Shown: in pieces, positions 10,355 to 20,740 of the stretch
How positions within the stretch are numbered: position 1 is the stretch's first letter
How the letters are laid out: each line of letters starts with the position of its first letter
NCBI GenBank assembly: GCA_036785325.1
Contig: JAXIVH010000100.1
Span: forward strand, 62,001 to 126,000
Length of the DNA: 64,000 nucleotides
Direction: 5' to 3'
DNA from: Urophycis tenuis
Lineage: Eukaryota > Chordata > Actinopteri > Gadiformes > Phycidae
Translations under genes and position numbers: made by a program
Notes under the pieces: model-generated
Told to the model about the DNA's origin: nothing
Database searches by the model: none
The model's input: the letters and a program-made list of their open reading frames with translations, nothing else

Positions 10355-10902
10355 ATGAGGTCGTCCACAGCCTTGCTAGCAGTGTTGGCCTTTGTTACTC
10401 ATGGTGAGAGTTAGAACTTTGTCACTCTTCTACTATTCTGATGATTTCACTGTAATCCACCCTGCTGGTTTGGGCTCTATTCTGTGTTTATCCTGCTGTG
10501 TTTTCTCCCCTCTCTGCTCCTGATGTGCTCTAGACTAATGTTCTACTGAACACTGTCTTACATTGGTTCTAAAGGCTAATCATCCACTTCTTATTTCAGA
10601 GTCGTCTGCCAGTTCCTTTCTGACACAACCTGACAAATCCAAGAGTGTTAGTCTGGATGGGACCGTGTCCATCAGAGCCACGGGCAGCTCAGATATTGAT
10701 GATGATCTCAGCTGGTACATACAGAAACCTGGAGAAGCTCCCAAACTTCTGATATACAAGGCACAGAGGATATACTCAGGGACTCCATCTCGGTTCAGCG
10801 GCAGTAGATCGGGGACGAGCTACACTCTCAGCATCTCAGGTGTCCAGAGGGAGGATGCAGGAGTTTATTACTGTCTGGGTAACCATGGCGGGGGCAGGTT
10901 CA
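10355..10902 (+). pseudogene. second-family Ig light-chain V gene, first Cys missing
   Basis: Leader exon 10355-10403 encodes MRSSTALLAVLAFVTH with a GTGAGA donor. The V exon 10600-10902 follows TTATTTCAG. The 117-residue product has Trp55 (SWYIQKPGEAPKLLIY), SGTPSRFSGSRSG and VYYC Cys108. However, the usual Ser-Cys between TVSI and RATGS is absent, as if six bases were deleted, so the intradomain disulfide cannot form. There are no stops and the recombination signal is perfect, so it could still rearrange. CDR3 is short (LGNHGGGRF). Sequence identity to V1 is low outside the PGEAPK and QREDA regions. It may be a non-functional V, or a V tolerating the loss; the first is likelier. Confidence 0.85.
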
Positions 10903-10930
10903 CACAGTGATTGAGAGCCGTACAAAAACC
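10903..10930 (+). promoter_or_regulatory. V2-A recombination signal, 12-bp spacer
   Basis: CACAGTG, the same 12-bp spacer ATTGAGAGCCGT as V1-A, and ACAAAAACC. The identity with V1-A extends about 140 bp further downstream. Confidence 0.95.
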
Positions 10931-11069
10931 TCCCTCAGTCAGACTGCGTAGACACTGAGCTGTTACAGCAGGAACCTGCTGCAGCTGCTGAGGGGGAAGA
11001 GACTCTGACACAGAACACTGAGCACAGAGCTGGCTCTAACCAGGGGCCTCAACCAAGCACCAGCATTAT

Positions 11070-11414
11070 ATTGCTCAACATTATTAAATATACAACTACT
11101 ACCTCAACTACCATGTTACATACAACTACTACATCAACTACCACATGTTACATACAACTACTACATCAACTACCATGTTACATACACGTATTAAGTCAAC
11201 TGCCACATCTTACAAAACACTTCAAAACATTTCAGCTTCTATTACAAACTACTTCCTCTACCAAAACCTTTTGTCCCCAACAATTACCTCAGCACAAATA
11301 TACTACAAACAAATACAAATACAATATATCACACACAACGAAATCTTCAACATATCTAACACAGCTGAACTACAACTTTTTGTATACAATAACTACCTCA
11401 ATGCAAGCATACTA
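11070..11414. repeat. AT-rich degenerate repeat
   Basis: Irregular copies of a unit like TACATACAACTACTACCTCAAC. The same material follows the V genes in every cluster and has no coding content. Confidence 0.6.
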
Positions 11415-11970
11415 CATCCATCCATCCATCCATCCATATCCTCCGCTTATCCGGGGTCGGGTCGCGGGAGCAGCAGCCTGAGGAGAGAAGCCCAGACTTC
11501 CCTCTCCCCAGCCACTTCGTCCAGCTCTTCCGGGGGGATCCCGAGGCGTTCCCAGGCCAGCCGAGAGACATAGTCCCTCCAGCGTGTCCTGGGTCTTCCC
11601 CGGGGCCTCCTCCCGGAGGGACGTGCCCGGAACACCTCCCCAGGGAGGCGTCCGGGAGGCATCCTCACTAGATGCCCGAGCCACCGCAACTGGCTTCTCT
11701 CGATGCGGAGGAGCAGCGGTTCTACTCTGAGCCCCTCCCGGATGACCGAGCTTCTCACCCTATCTCTAAGGGAGAGCCCGGACACCCTGCGGAGGAAACT
11801 CATTTCGGCCGCTTGTATTCGCGATCTCGTTCTTTCGGTCACTACCCACAGCTCGTGACCATAGGTGAGGGTAGGAACGTAGATTGACCGGTAAATCGAG
11901 AGCTTCGCCTTTAGGCTCAGCTCCTTCTTCACTCCACTTTGGATTTCAGGAGAAATAAGGGCCTGCATCG
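11415..11970 (-). mobile_element. Rex3-like (RTE) LINE 3-prime fragment
   Basis: On the minus strand the frame contains KAKLSIYRSIYVPTLTYGHE, MSFLRRVSGLSLRDR and PRGRPRTRWRDYVSRLAWER, the C-terminal end of fish Rex3/RTE ORF2. It ends in a GATG tandem tail (CATC on plus, 11415-11437), the usual Rex3 tail. It is truncated: only the last 180 or so codons remain. Confidence 0.85.
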
Positions 11971-11979
11971 GTAGGTTAG

Positions 11980-12505
11980 ATGTTGACAGGATGGAGCCAT
12001 ACAAGTACCTGGGTGTCATACTGGACAATAAACTGGACTGATCCATACATTATGAGGCCGTTTACAAGAAGGGCCTGAGCCGGCTTGACTTCCTGAGGAG
12101 GCTCAGGTCCTTCAATGTCTGCAACAACACGTTGCAGATGTTTCATCAGTCTGTTGTGGTGAGCACCAAGTTCTTTGCCGCGGTGTCCTGGGGTGCGGGC
12201 ATCACAACAAAGGACGCCAACAGATTGAACAAACTTATTAAGAAGGCTGAGCCTGTTGTTGGCTCTGAGCTTGTCACCATGGAAGAGGTGGTGGAGGAGA
12301 GGATGCTGGCAAAACTGCTGGTGATCATGGACAATCCTTCCACCCCCTACACAGCACACTGGACAAGCTAAAGAGCAGCTTCAGCAACAGACTCATTCAA
12401 CCCCGCAGCGAGAAGAATCGGTACAGAAAATCGTTCCTCCCCACTGCAGTAAGACTTTGCCACTCATCTGCCTCTGTCAGATCCACCATCACAGAACTGG
12501 ATTAA
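11980..12505 (+). mobile_element. L2-like LINE fragment
   Basis: The frames encode YKYLGVILDNKLD, FLRRLRSFNVCNNTLQMFH and GSELVTMEEVVEERMLAKL, the post-RT region of a fish L2/CR1-like LINE. The frame is interrupted. It abuts a second, better-preserved fragment of the same family at 12506. Confidence 0.75.
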
Positions 12506-13564
12506 ATCAAACCATCACTGCCAAACCATCACTGGGTAGCTCAATGCTACCAAGACAAAGGAGCTCATTGTGGACCTAAGGAGGGTCAAAACACCGGTGG
12601 GCCCTGTGTTCATCCAGGGGGTTCCAGTCGATACTGTTGAGGAGTACAAGTACCTGGGGGTGTACTTCAACAACAAGTTGGACTGGACCAGGAACACAGA
12701 GGCCGTCTACAAGAAGGGCCAAAGCCGACTCTTTTTTCTGAGGAGGCTAAGGTCCTTCAACATCTGCAGGACAATGCTGAGGATGTTCTATGAGTCGGTT
12801 GTTGCCAGTGCAATCTTCTTTGCTGTCACATGCTGGGGCAGTGGGATGAGGGTTGCGGACACCAATAGACTTAATAGACTCATCAAGAGGGCTGGTGATG
12901 TAGTGGGTGAGGAATTGGACACTCTAACTACCGTGGCAGATAGGAGGATGCTGTCCAGGCTACGGACTATCATGGACAATGCCTCTCACCCTCTCTTTTC
13001 CACCCTGGCTCAGCGGAGGAGTTCCTTCAGCAGAAGACTCCTCTCACCGAGATGCACCACAGAGCGACATAGGAAATCATTCCTGCCTGTGGTCATCAAA
13101 CTATACAATATGTCACTTTCATCATAGTTTCTGCTGCACAACAGGTTATTCATTCATATTGCATAACTGGTCATTTCTTTTAATTTCACTGCATAACTGG
13201 TCATCTCTCTGCACAACTGGTCTTTTCCAACATAGATTCTGTCATGCTACATCCTTGCGTATGCTATCACCTCTCAGTGTATGCCTGGTTGTATGTACAT
13301 TTATGTATATTTCTTTATGTTTGTATATTTTGTATATTGCTTACATAGGTTTATATTTTACATAGGTTTATTTTACATAGGTTTATTTTACATAGGTTTT
13401 TATTTTTATTTTTTATTTTATTTTATATATTTATATTCTAACACTTTACTTTACGTAGAGTGTCTGTCTCTTCTTCCTTTTGCACTGGAGTATTGTATTG
13501 TAACGAATGCAATTTCCCTCAGGGATTATTAAAGTACGTCTGTCTGTCTGTCTGTCTGTCTGTC
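12506..13564 (+). mobile_element. L2-like LINE fragment with (TCTG)n tail
   Basis: A 185-codon open stretch at 12570-13127 has EEYKYLGVYFNNKLDWT, FFLRRLRSFNICRTMLRMFY and DVVGEELDTL. It is followed by an AT-rich 3-prime UTR and a GTCT microsatellite tail at about 13538-13564 after CCCTCAGGGATTATTAAAG. The catalytic RT motifs are absent. Confidence 0.8.
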
Positions 13565-13753
13565 ACTGCCCTATTGTATTTTTACAATTTGTCAACACTG
13601 CATTATTAATTTTATCTTGATTTTTCTTATTTTTTGGTATTTTTTTTATTTATACTTTTTTTTAATGTATTTATACATTTATACATTTGTACCCGGGCTG
13701 CTATGGCGATCCAATTTCCGTTAGGGGATTAATAAAGTTTTATCCTATCATGC
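13565..13753 (+). mobile_element. LINE 3-prime tail
   Basis: Non-coding tail ending GGGGATTAATAAAGTTTTATCCTATC, which resembles other fish LINE 3-prime ends. The conserved flank of C-B begins directly after it. Confidence 0.5.
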
Positions 13754-14279
13754 ATTCAGTCTTTGTTGTAATGGCTGTGGTCTGACACAAGAGGGCCCCA
13801 TTGAGCTGATATGTAGACGTGCACACATACTGCTTTCACTGAACTCTCCAGAGACTCTCCTGAGAACCTCAGCCCTACATTTCAACTGGCTTTCTGTCAC
13901 TCAAGAGACACAGGTGCACATCAGCTAAAACTGGACATCATTTGAATCGCTACGGTTCACTGCTCACAGAATACGTTTTATGAAACACATATTTTAGTCA
14001 TTTCGGTTTGGTCTTTGACTCAGACACAGACATTATGAAAATGTTACTTTTTCCACGACTCAGCATGCTAGGGTTAAAATGTCTTGGTGAGAGACACTGA
14101 ATGTCTTTTGAGACGCACTTTGACATGTTTCTAAGTTGGTATTACCCACATTCAAAATGTGGGTAATACTTGTGATATGATATAGAATACAACAGATATG
14201 AAATTGTTTGTTGAATTTGTTTTAAAGATGGATATATTAAAAAAGACGCAAATGAATACAATAATTCCTTTTTTGCATC

Positions 14280-14285
14280 TTTATT
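14280..14285 (-). terminator. poly(A) signal for C-B
   Basis: AATAAA on the minus strand, about 175 bp past the C-B stop codon. Confidence 0.75.
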
Positions 14286-14460
14286 AAATGTTCAACAGGT
14301 GATAAACAGAAGGGGCAAAAACCAGAAAGCATCATGCTAACAGCTCTTGTTATAGGAATGTAAATCATCAAAAGCTGCAGTGCTACTTTACATTGAGAGA
14401 TATAAAGCAGACGTGTCACAGGAGATTTGTATTCTACAGTACTTCCATGCTGGAGCCTCT

Positions 14461-14783
14461 CTACTCTGAACACTGGCCAGGATTCAGGGTTTGAGTGACA
14501 GGCGTCTGGCTGTTCTTAGTGGCCTCACAGCTCACTGAGCCCGCCTTCCTCCACTGGTCTGCAGGCAGGGTCAAGCTGCTGCTCCAGCTGTAGTGGCCAT
14601 CTTTCCCCAGGACCCCCAGGCTATCTGACACCCCCAAAGACCTGCTGCTGCCCCCCACCTTCCAGCCAAGCTTCCAGTCTGAGGGGAAGCCCCCACTGGC
14701 CATACACAGCAGTGTAGCACTGCCCTGCTGCAGCTCCACTCTGGAGGGAGGGAGGACGCTCAGCGTGGGCTGCACCACTCCCA
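14461..14783 (-). CDS. Ig light-chain constant exon, cluster B
   Basis: Intact C1-set domain with the same Cys27, Trp41, Cys86 and terminal Cys105 as C-A. It differs by Phe for Ser in the ASGGFPSDW loop and Thr for Ser in SCEATKNSQ. Acceptor AG is at 14784-14785 after a TC-rich tract (the tract reads TTCC before AG here rather than TCCC). It pairs with J-B across an 830-bp intron. Confidence 0.95.
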
Positions 14784-14926
14784 CTGGAAGAGAGAGAGAG
14801 GAGACAAGTGGACAACAGGCTCAGTTAACACCACCACTCATAGGAGCACAGAGGGAAGGGACAGGTTCCTGTTCACCAACAGTTGGTGATATCACAGAGG
14901 AGGGACACCATTTTGTTTCATATAAT

Positions 14927-15084
14927 GGGGGCATTTAGCAGACGCTTTTGTCCAAAGCGACTTACAATCAGTACATTTGTGGGGTTAGAGATGTGGAGGA
15001 GGAGGGGGATCAAGGGGATCGAACCGCCGTTAGTGGACGACCCGCTCTGTCCACCCGCTCTACCCACTGAGCTACTGCCGCCCT
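14927..15084 (-). mobile_element. tRNA-derived SINE in the J-C intron, cluster B
   Basis: Read on the minus strand it starts GGGCGGCAGTAGCTCAGTGG, giving an RNA polymerase III A box (TAGCTCAGTGG, 15064-15074), and has a B box GGTTCGATCCC (15015-15025). It ends in CGCTTTGGACAAAAGCGTCT, a tail widespread in fish SINEs. Introns A, C, D, E and G lack it. Confidence 0.8.
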
Positions 15085-15613
15085 TATATATCACTACATT
15101 AACCACTTATCCTGTTTTCACAAAACATTATCTATGTGTTTTTAGTTTCAATTATTCTCTTTCTATGACTTTCTTTCAAATATATCACACATGGCTAATC
15201 AGACATGAAGAATAGAGAACATTTTTGAATAAAATTTCAAAACAGCAGTAATGAAATGTATTATGTTTCAAATAATTGTCACAATGTTTTAACTTTCCAT
15301 TGAACATAAATTACACTTACACGTTTTGCCCATTTAACAATAAATATTTTAAATATGTTTTTTTTTATAAATAAAGTATGCGAAAGCATTAAGTCTTTCA
15401 GAAAAGGCATTGTACAGTAAAACATATATGTAATGAATGACATTTCTTAAATTTAAAGTACAGAACTCTGTCCAACAATATGTTTACACTGAGACTTATC
15501 TAGAGAAAAAACTACCAGAAATGGAAAAAAAAAAAAAATCATCTTTAAATCATTAAATATATCTTAAAAAGCAGTTAAATATGTCAGGTAAAGAAAAGCG
15601 TCCTTGTACTTAC

Positions 15614-15651
15614 AGTCAACGATGAGTTTGGTTCCTCCACCAAAAGTGTAC
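15614..15651 (-). CDS. Ig light-chain J segment, cluster B
   Basis: The 38-bp segment again encodes YTFGGGTKLIVD, with donor GTAAGTAC. It differs from J-A by synonymous change only. Confidence 0.95.
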
Positions 15652-15690
15652 CACAGTGATACAAACTCATTAAGAGGCTGTACAAAAACC
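15652..15690 (-). promoter_or_regulatory. J-B recombination signal, 23-bp spacer
   Basis: CACAGTG at 15652, 23-bp spacer, ACAAAAACC at 15682-15690. Confidence 0.95.
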
Positions 15691-16244
15691 TCCCACACAT
15701 TAAACACACATTTCACTGACACACAAACACTTGCTGTTCACTACATCTATGAGTTAGTCAATATTTCATTCACTTCAGCTGTTACCGATATTATATATTT
15801 TTTTTCCAGTAGATGGATTCAGAAAATGAATTGATTATGCATTTATTTTGGATTCATATTTGAAGGTTTACTAACAAACAGTGAACTTGTTGAACAAGAG
15901 TCCAAATTGTACATCTGAAAACATTAAAAAGGATAACATGAATGTAATAAACTGTGTATTTTTAAACACAAGAATGATATTATCTCTTATTCAGGTTTTT
16001 GCTTACAATGTAATGAGTGTTATTTTTAAACCAAAAAAAAAAAGAAAGGATTTCATACAAACCAAAATCAAATTAACCAGAAATAAGTGTGTGGCATATT
16101 GCAAATCCAATAGTTTTCATCAAAATAATAATTGTATTCCAAAAGTGTGAATGTAGAAGAGATGCAGTGGTCCTCCAGAATGTCTGAATTCACTGTCAGC
16201 CCCAGTCTGATGAGTGGAAACAGGTCATTTCCATATAGAGGAAG

Positions 16245-16288
16245 CTTTGCATGCTCAGCTGAAACTGGGGTTCTGAGAGGGTTTAAAG
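16245..16288 (+). promoter_or_regulatory. V1-B promoter (octamer, TATA-like)
   Basis: CTTTGCAT lies 108 bp, and TTTAAAG 71 bp, before the start codon. Confidence 0.7.
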
Positions 16289-16352
16289 TCCTCTGAGTCC
16301 AACACTGCAGGACTCTGAGCTGTCACTCAATACCCCAGAAACCGTGGCAACC

Positions 16353-16826
16353 ATGAATCACCTCAGCCTCCTTTTCTGGACAGTGGTCTGTGGATCCTTC
16401 ACAGGTCGGTTCATTCCACTCAATCAAAATGTGGAGCTCCCTTCTTTGTCTGCTTGTGTTTTCTATTGGATAACTCAATGTTTTGTTTGTTTTCTATAGG
16501 AACCTGCAGTCAGTTTACTGTGACTCAGACACCAGTAGTGTCTTTCACTCCAGGATCCAAATTGACTCTTAATTGTAAAACCAACCCAGCGGTTTATCAT
16601 GACTCCAGCTATGGCCATTATTTATTCTGGTACCAACAGAAACCTGGAGAAGCCCCCAAGCTCATCATAAGATTTGCAAATACACGTGAATCCTCAACAC
16701 CAGCTCGGTTTAGTGGCAGTGGAAGCAGCACTGACTTCTCTCTGACCATCACCGGCGCCCAGCGTGAAGATGCAGCAGTTTATCACTGTCAGAGCTTCCA
16801 CTACCCTAACAGTGTTGGTGTGTTCA
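16353..16826 (+). CDS. Ig light-chain V1 gene, cluster B
   Basis: Leader 16353-16404, V exon 16500-16826; 126 residues with Cys43, Trp61 and Cys114. It is the most diverged V1 in framework 1: GTCSQFTV in place of GTSSQVTV adds an unpaired Cys near the mature N-terminus, and SKLTLNCKTN replaces STVTLTCRTN. CDR1 is VYHDSSYGHYLF, CDR2 region RFANTR, CDR3 QSFHYPNSVGVF. Open throughout and presumably functional, although the extra Cys could affect folding. Confidence 0.93.
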
Positions 16827-16854
16827 CACAGTGATTGAGAGCCGTACAAAAACC
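16827..16854 (+). promoter_or_regulatory. V1-B recombination signal, 12-bp spacer
   Basis: Consensus heptamer and nonamer with the spacer ATTGAGAGCCGT. Confidence 0.95.
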
Positions 16855-17441
16855 TCCCTCAGTCAGACTGCGTAGACACTGAGCTGTTACAGCAGGAACC
16901 TGCTGCAGCTGCTGAGGGGGAAGAGACTCTGACACAGAACACTGAGCACAGAGCTGGCTCTAACCAGGGGCCTCAACCAAGCACCAGCATTATATTCCTC
17001 AACATTATTAAATATACAACTACTTCCTCAACTACCACATGTTACATACAACTACTTCCTCAACTACCACATGTTACATACAACTACTACCACAACTTTA
17101 CTCACTTACAACATCACCCTCAAATCAAAGATTTCCTCGTCCTTTATTTGTCTGATGAGAGATGAGACTTAATTATTTGTCATTAAATCTGAGTTTGTAG
17201 GCCTACAGAGTTGTAGGGTTAGGTTGTCACTTCAGACACAAAGGTTTGCGTCCTGTGGGACCATTTTATAAAGTCCAGCTATTCATCAGACTGCATCGTT
17301 TTTATGATGTAAACTTGTCCAATACAAGGATTTGATTAAAATACTGGTCAACACGCATCATGCATTTTACAGGATTTGTGAGAGTATGAAGGCTTGTTAT
17401 GAAGGATTATGAAGTCTTATTAACACTTTAATTTAACTTTA

Positions 17442-17517
<76 letters not shown>

Positions 17518-17520
17518 ATT
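17442..17520. repeat. (ATT)n microsatellite
   Basis: About 26 ATT units with one interruption near the right end, directly before the V2 5-prime flank of cluster B. Confidence 0.9.
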
Positions 17521-17712
17521 AGGATGTGAATGTTCCTCCCAAAGTGATGCACTCACTCAACCTTACCTCTCTCACTTTCATAAAGCAGGTGCACGGCATG
17601 CTGGCTGTTTTGCATGACTTTGGACTATTTCTGAGCACCAAGAGTTAAATATGCAAGCTGCAGGCATCACACACACAGACCCAGAGCAAGATGAGGTCGT
17701 TCACAGCCTTGC
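17521..17712 (+). pseudogene. V2 promoter and partial leader relic, cluster B
   Basis: This matches 10170-10376: the V2 5-prime flank with its octamer, then ATGAGGTCGTTCACAGCC at 17691. The leader is cut after about 22 bases by an insertion starting TGTGACATAG at 17713. The remainder of the leader and the V exon are gone; part of the intron reappears at 19591. Confidence 0.8.
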
Positions 17713-17787
17713 TGTGACATAGCCGAATTAGGTTTGCAACTAATAAGAATGCAGGAAAAACGCAAGGTTCAATGGATACAAAATATA

Positions 17788-18642
17788 TGTAGCCGGGTGG
17801 TAAATGTATTAGATGTAATTTTCCACTTAGGTTTGGTATAGCTCTCAAAGTTTTTGAATGTTAATGCATGTGTTCTTTGTTGTTTTCTTTTGAGTGTAAC
17901 ATTGTTTAAATCCATGTAAAGTGGGAAGCAGATTGTAATTCGGACGCCACAGTCTTACTTGCTATTACAGACTTTGGTCACCAGGTGGCAGCATTTAGTA
18001 CTGTAACAGACTGTTCTGTGTTTGTGTGAGGGCCTGGCTGGCATAGGCAATCAATCACCTTCTCACAACCCTCTTCACCCTGGGCCAGCACAGCTCCAAC
18101 AGAGTCTTTAGAGGCGTCGGTGTACACACCTTGAAAGGAAGTGTGAATTTAGGTAGCTTAACCACCAGAGAGCACTTGCTTGAGGGAGGTGAACGCCGCA
18201 TCACACTCAGCTGACCACTCAAAGGGCACATTCTTCCCTGCCAGCCGGTTCAGTGGTGCAGCGTGTTGGGATAAATCACACACAAATCTCCTATAATAGG
18301 AGCATAGAGCCACAAAGGCCCTGACCTCCGACGGGGTGCGGGGGGTTGGCCAAGTTCTCACCTTCTCAGTGTTCTGTGTGTCTGGCTGGAGACCATCCCT
18401 GGAGACCAAGTGGCCCAGGAACACCACATGGTCCCTGGAAAAGTGGCATTTCCTGGGATTCAACTTCAGGCCCGCTGGATCCTAGAAAGGACTTCATCCA
18501 AATGAAGGAGATGGTCTGTGAATGTACGGCTGTAGACCAGTATATCATCCAAATATACCATACAAATGTGTCACGGCAGGCCCCTCAGAATGAGCTCCAT
18601 CATGCGTTGAAACGTGAAATTGTGCCAATTCCACGGGCTACA
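17788..18642 (-). mobile_element. Ty3/gypsy RT-RNase H fragment, cluster B
   Basis: The minus-strand translation has VYLDDILVYSRTFTDHLL (RT active site), then LNPRKCHFSRDHVVFLGHLV and SEVRAFVALCSYYRRFV, followed by an RNase H start with the TDASKDSVGAVLAQDEEG pattern. Its ends are TGTAGCC and GGCTACA with TATA on both sides (17784-17787, 18643-18646). It is a short, internally deleted gypsy relic with frame breaks. Confidence 0.82.
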
Positions 18643-18793
18643 TATAATACATTTATTTTCTTCAGTATAAAAGACACAAGAAATACGGAAGAACATGGGC
18701 CCACAAATTCACATACAAGGTCATTTCTGAGTCAGGCTACCTTAGCTTACCCAGGCGAATGCCCTTCCTCCTGGGTGATGAATCCCTGTAGAA

Positions 18794-19205
18794 CGGGGTC
18801 TCCAACGTGTCGCTCGTGAGCTACCAGTAGCTCGCCATCCCATTCCAGGTAGCTCACCAAAGGGTTAATTATATCCAATCAAATTCATAGATATCCCGCT
18901 CCCTTCTTACACAAAATGATTATTTGCCAATTAGTTGTGAATCATACAGTTGTGCTGCTTAAAACATACTATTTTCATGAAAAGTGGGAAACAGTTGTTT
19001 TGTTTCACGAAGGTAACGTGATGTTTTAATGCAAAATGTGAGTTGTGGACACCAACATTTTGTAAATGTTCAGGCAAAACAAGCTTATTCCGTTTGTTTA
19101 GTTTGAAATAAACAATGACAATAAATGTTATAAAACATGAGTAGCTCTCGGCCATTTAGATTTAGTAAAAGTAGCTCTCAGAGGAAAAAAGGTTGGAGAC
19201 CCCTG
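18794..19205. mobile_element. non-autonomous hAT element (MITE), cluster B
   Basis: A 412-bp element with terminal inverted repeats CGGGGTCTCCAAC and GTTGGAGACCCCTG, and an exact 8-bp target duplication CTGTAGAA at 18786-18793 and 19206-19213. Cluster G has the empty site at 59034-59041. It has no transposase. Subterminal GAGCTAC/GTAGCTC repeats are visible. Confidence 0.9.
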
Positions 19206-19590
19206 CTGTAGAACAACAGAAACATGCTTTACATTGCAAACCAAACAAAGCAACCAACCAAACAAACTCCAAATTAATTATTATTATTAAACTTAAACTA
19301 AAGAAAATAACAGAGCACACACATGCAAAAAGGGGATTAACATCACTAGAGGGGGAGAAGTCCAGCCACCAGCAGGGGAGGAAGCCAGCAAGCCACAAGG
19401 CCACCAACACTTCTGTACACAATTGAGGTGATGCAATGCCCAGTAGTGCGCAAGTGTGTTTCTGTATACTATTTCTCCAGCCGTGGTCACGTGGTGTCAT
19501 ACATGATGGTATTATGAGAGGTATTTATTGAAGTCGGACTAAGTAGCACATCACTGAAGGCCTAGGTGTGAAATGCACGGCCCGCCACTG

Positions 19591-19720
19591 TATTCTGATG
19601 ACTTCACTGTTGTCCATCCTGCTGGTTTGGGCTCTATTCTGTGTTTATCCTGCTGTGTTTTGTTTAATGTTCTACTGAACACTGTCTCACGTTGGTTCTA
19701 AAGGCTAATCATCCACTTCT
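19591..19720 (+). pseudogene. V2 intron relic, cluster B
   Basis: Matches the V2-A intron from TATTCTGATGA to ATCCACTTCT, with an internal deletion around the CCCCTCTCTGCTCC stretch. No V exon follows. Confidence 0.75.
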
Positions 19721-19914
19721 GCCACATCTTCCAAAAAACTTCAAAACATTTGATTTCAGCTACTACCACAAACTACTTCCTCTAGCAAAACATTTTGTCC
19801 CCAATAATAACCTTAATGCAAACATACTATCTACAAATACAACAATATATTACACACAACGAAAACATCAAAATAATGAATACAACTGAAAGCTCAACTA
19901 CAATACATGACATC

Positions 19915-20740
19915 ATCCCCCCTCCATTCACTCTGGATGTCTGCCAACGTTCTCCAACTCAACAGTCAGAAGACAGAGCTCATGGTTGAGGCCCCCAAGG
20001 CTCTGCTCCAGAAGGTCAGGGATCTGGTCCTGTCCATCCAGGGCAGCTCCATCTGCCCCTTCTCTCAAGTCCCCAACCTGAGTGGGATCCTAGATTCAAC
20101 CCTACCATTGGAGCCCCACATCAAGTCCATCACCAAATCAGCATTTCACCACCTCAGAAACATTTCCAGAGTCCGGCCGTCCCTCACTGACTCCGTGGCG
20201 GAGACCCTCATCCCTTCATCACCACCCGTCTGGACTGTTGTAATGGAGTCCTGTTGAGGGCTCCCCACAGAGTCCTGGATAGGCTCCAGTATAAGACTCT
20301 GCTACAAGTGTTCTCACCTGCACCTCACCCTGGGAGCACATCACCCCACTCTCATCCACCTTCACTGGCTCCCAGTCAAGTCCTGTAGAAGCTACAAACT
20401 CCTCCCCCTCACCTCCAGGTCCCTCCACGCCCTCGCCCCTCACGGTGCTCCTCAGCACCCACACCCCCTCCTGGAACCTCCGTTCCTCTGACAGCGGACT
20501 GCTTCCCCCCCACTCCGGGTTGTGGACTTATATTATGGACCAAACTTTTAGGGAGGCTGCCCCCACTCTGTAGAACCCCCTCCCTGTGGAGATCCTCAAC
20601 GCTGGAGCCATCTGCATCTTCAAAGGCTGCCTGAAGACCCTCTTACTGGCCTTTGGACCTTGCTATTTCCTCACTTTTACTCCTTGCTTTCTTGTTGTTC
20701 ATTTCATGTTTTTCTTGTAACACACATTAAGCCCTGATAA
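19915..20740 (+). mobile_element. LINE 3-prime fragment, unit B
   Basis: An uninterrupted version of the fragment split at 765-2589. The first part reads openly through LDSTLPLEPHIKSITKSAFH and SVAETLIP, then a stop and frame changes follow. No Penelope insertion is present: CTGCCTGAAGACCCTCTTACTGG is continuous. Confidence 0.8.

Larger units (their letters stand above)
4892..13753. repeat. cluster A unit of the Ig light-chain array
   Basis: The unit holds C-A, J-A, V1-A and the only surviving V2 exon. 4892-5005 is the tail of the LINE split by Penelope. 5006-5614 is the conserved 3-prime flank of C, with no gene seen. 6129-6770 is the AT-rich J-C intron. 6848-7400 is the J-V spacer, with nothing recognised beyond the promoter. 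8157-8754 is AT-rich, with many degenerate ACATACAACTACTACCTCAAC units. 9731-10354 is V2 5-prime flank shared with other clusters. Confidence 0.7.
17713..19590. mobile_element. compound insertion in V2, cluster B
   Basis: An outer insertion beginning TGTGACATAGCCGAATTAGG breaks the V2 leader and ends near CACGGCCCGCC, where V2 intron sequence resumes. Inside it are a gypsy fragment (17788-18642) and a hAT MITE (18794-19205). The outer element is not identified; a TG start suggests an LTR retroelement. The same insertion occurs at the same point in C, D, E and G. Confidence 0.65.

Noticed and set aside
14927..15084. tRNA gene on the minus strand
   Set aside because: A and B boxes are present but the rest does not fold as a full tRNA, and a SINE tail follows; it is a tRNA-derived SINE.
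18346..18819. 157-residue plus-strand frame and its homologues in other units
   Set aside because: Antisense of the gypsy RT fragment; the minus strand carries the recognisable motifs.
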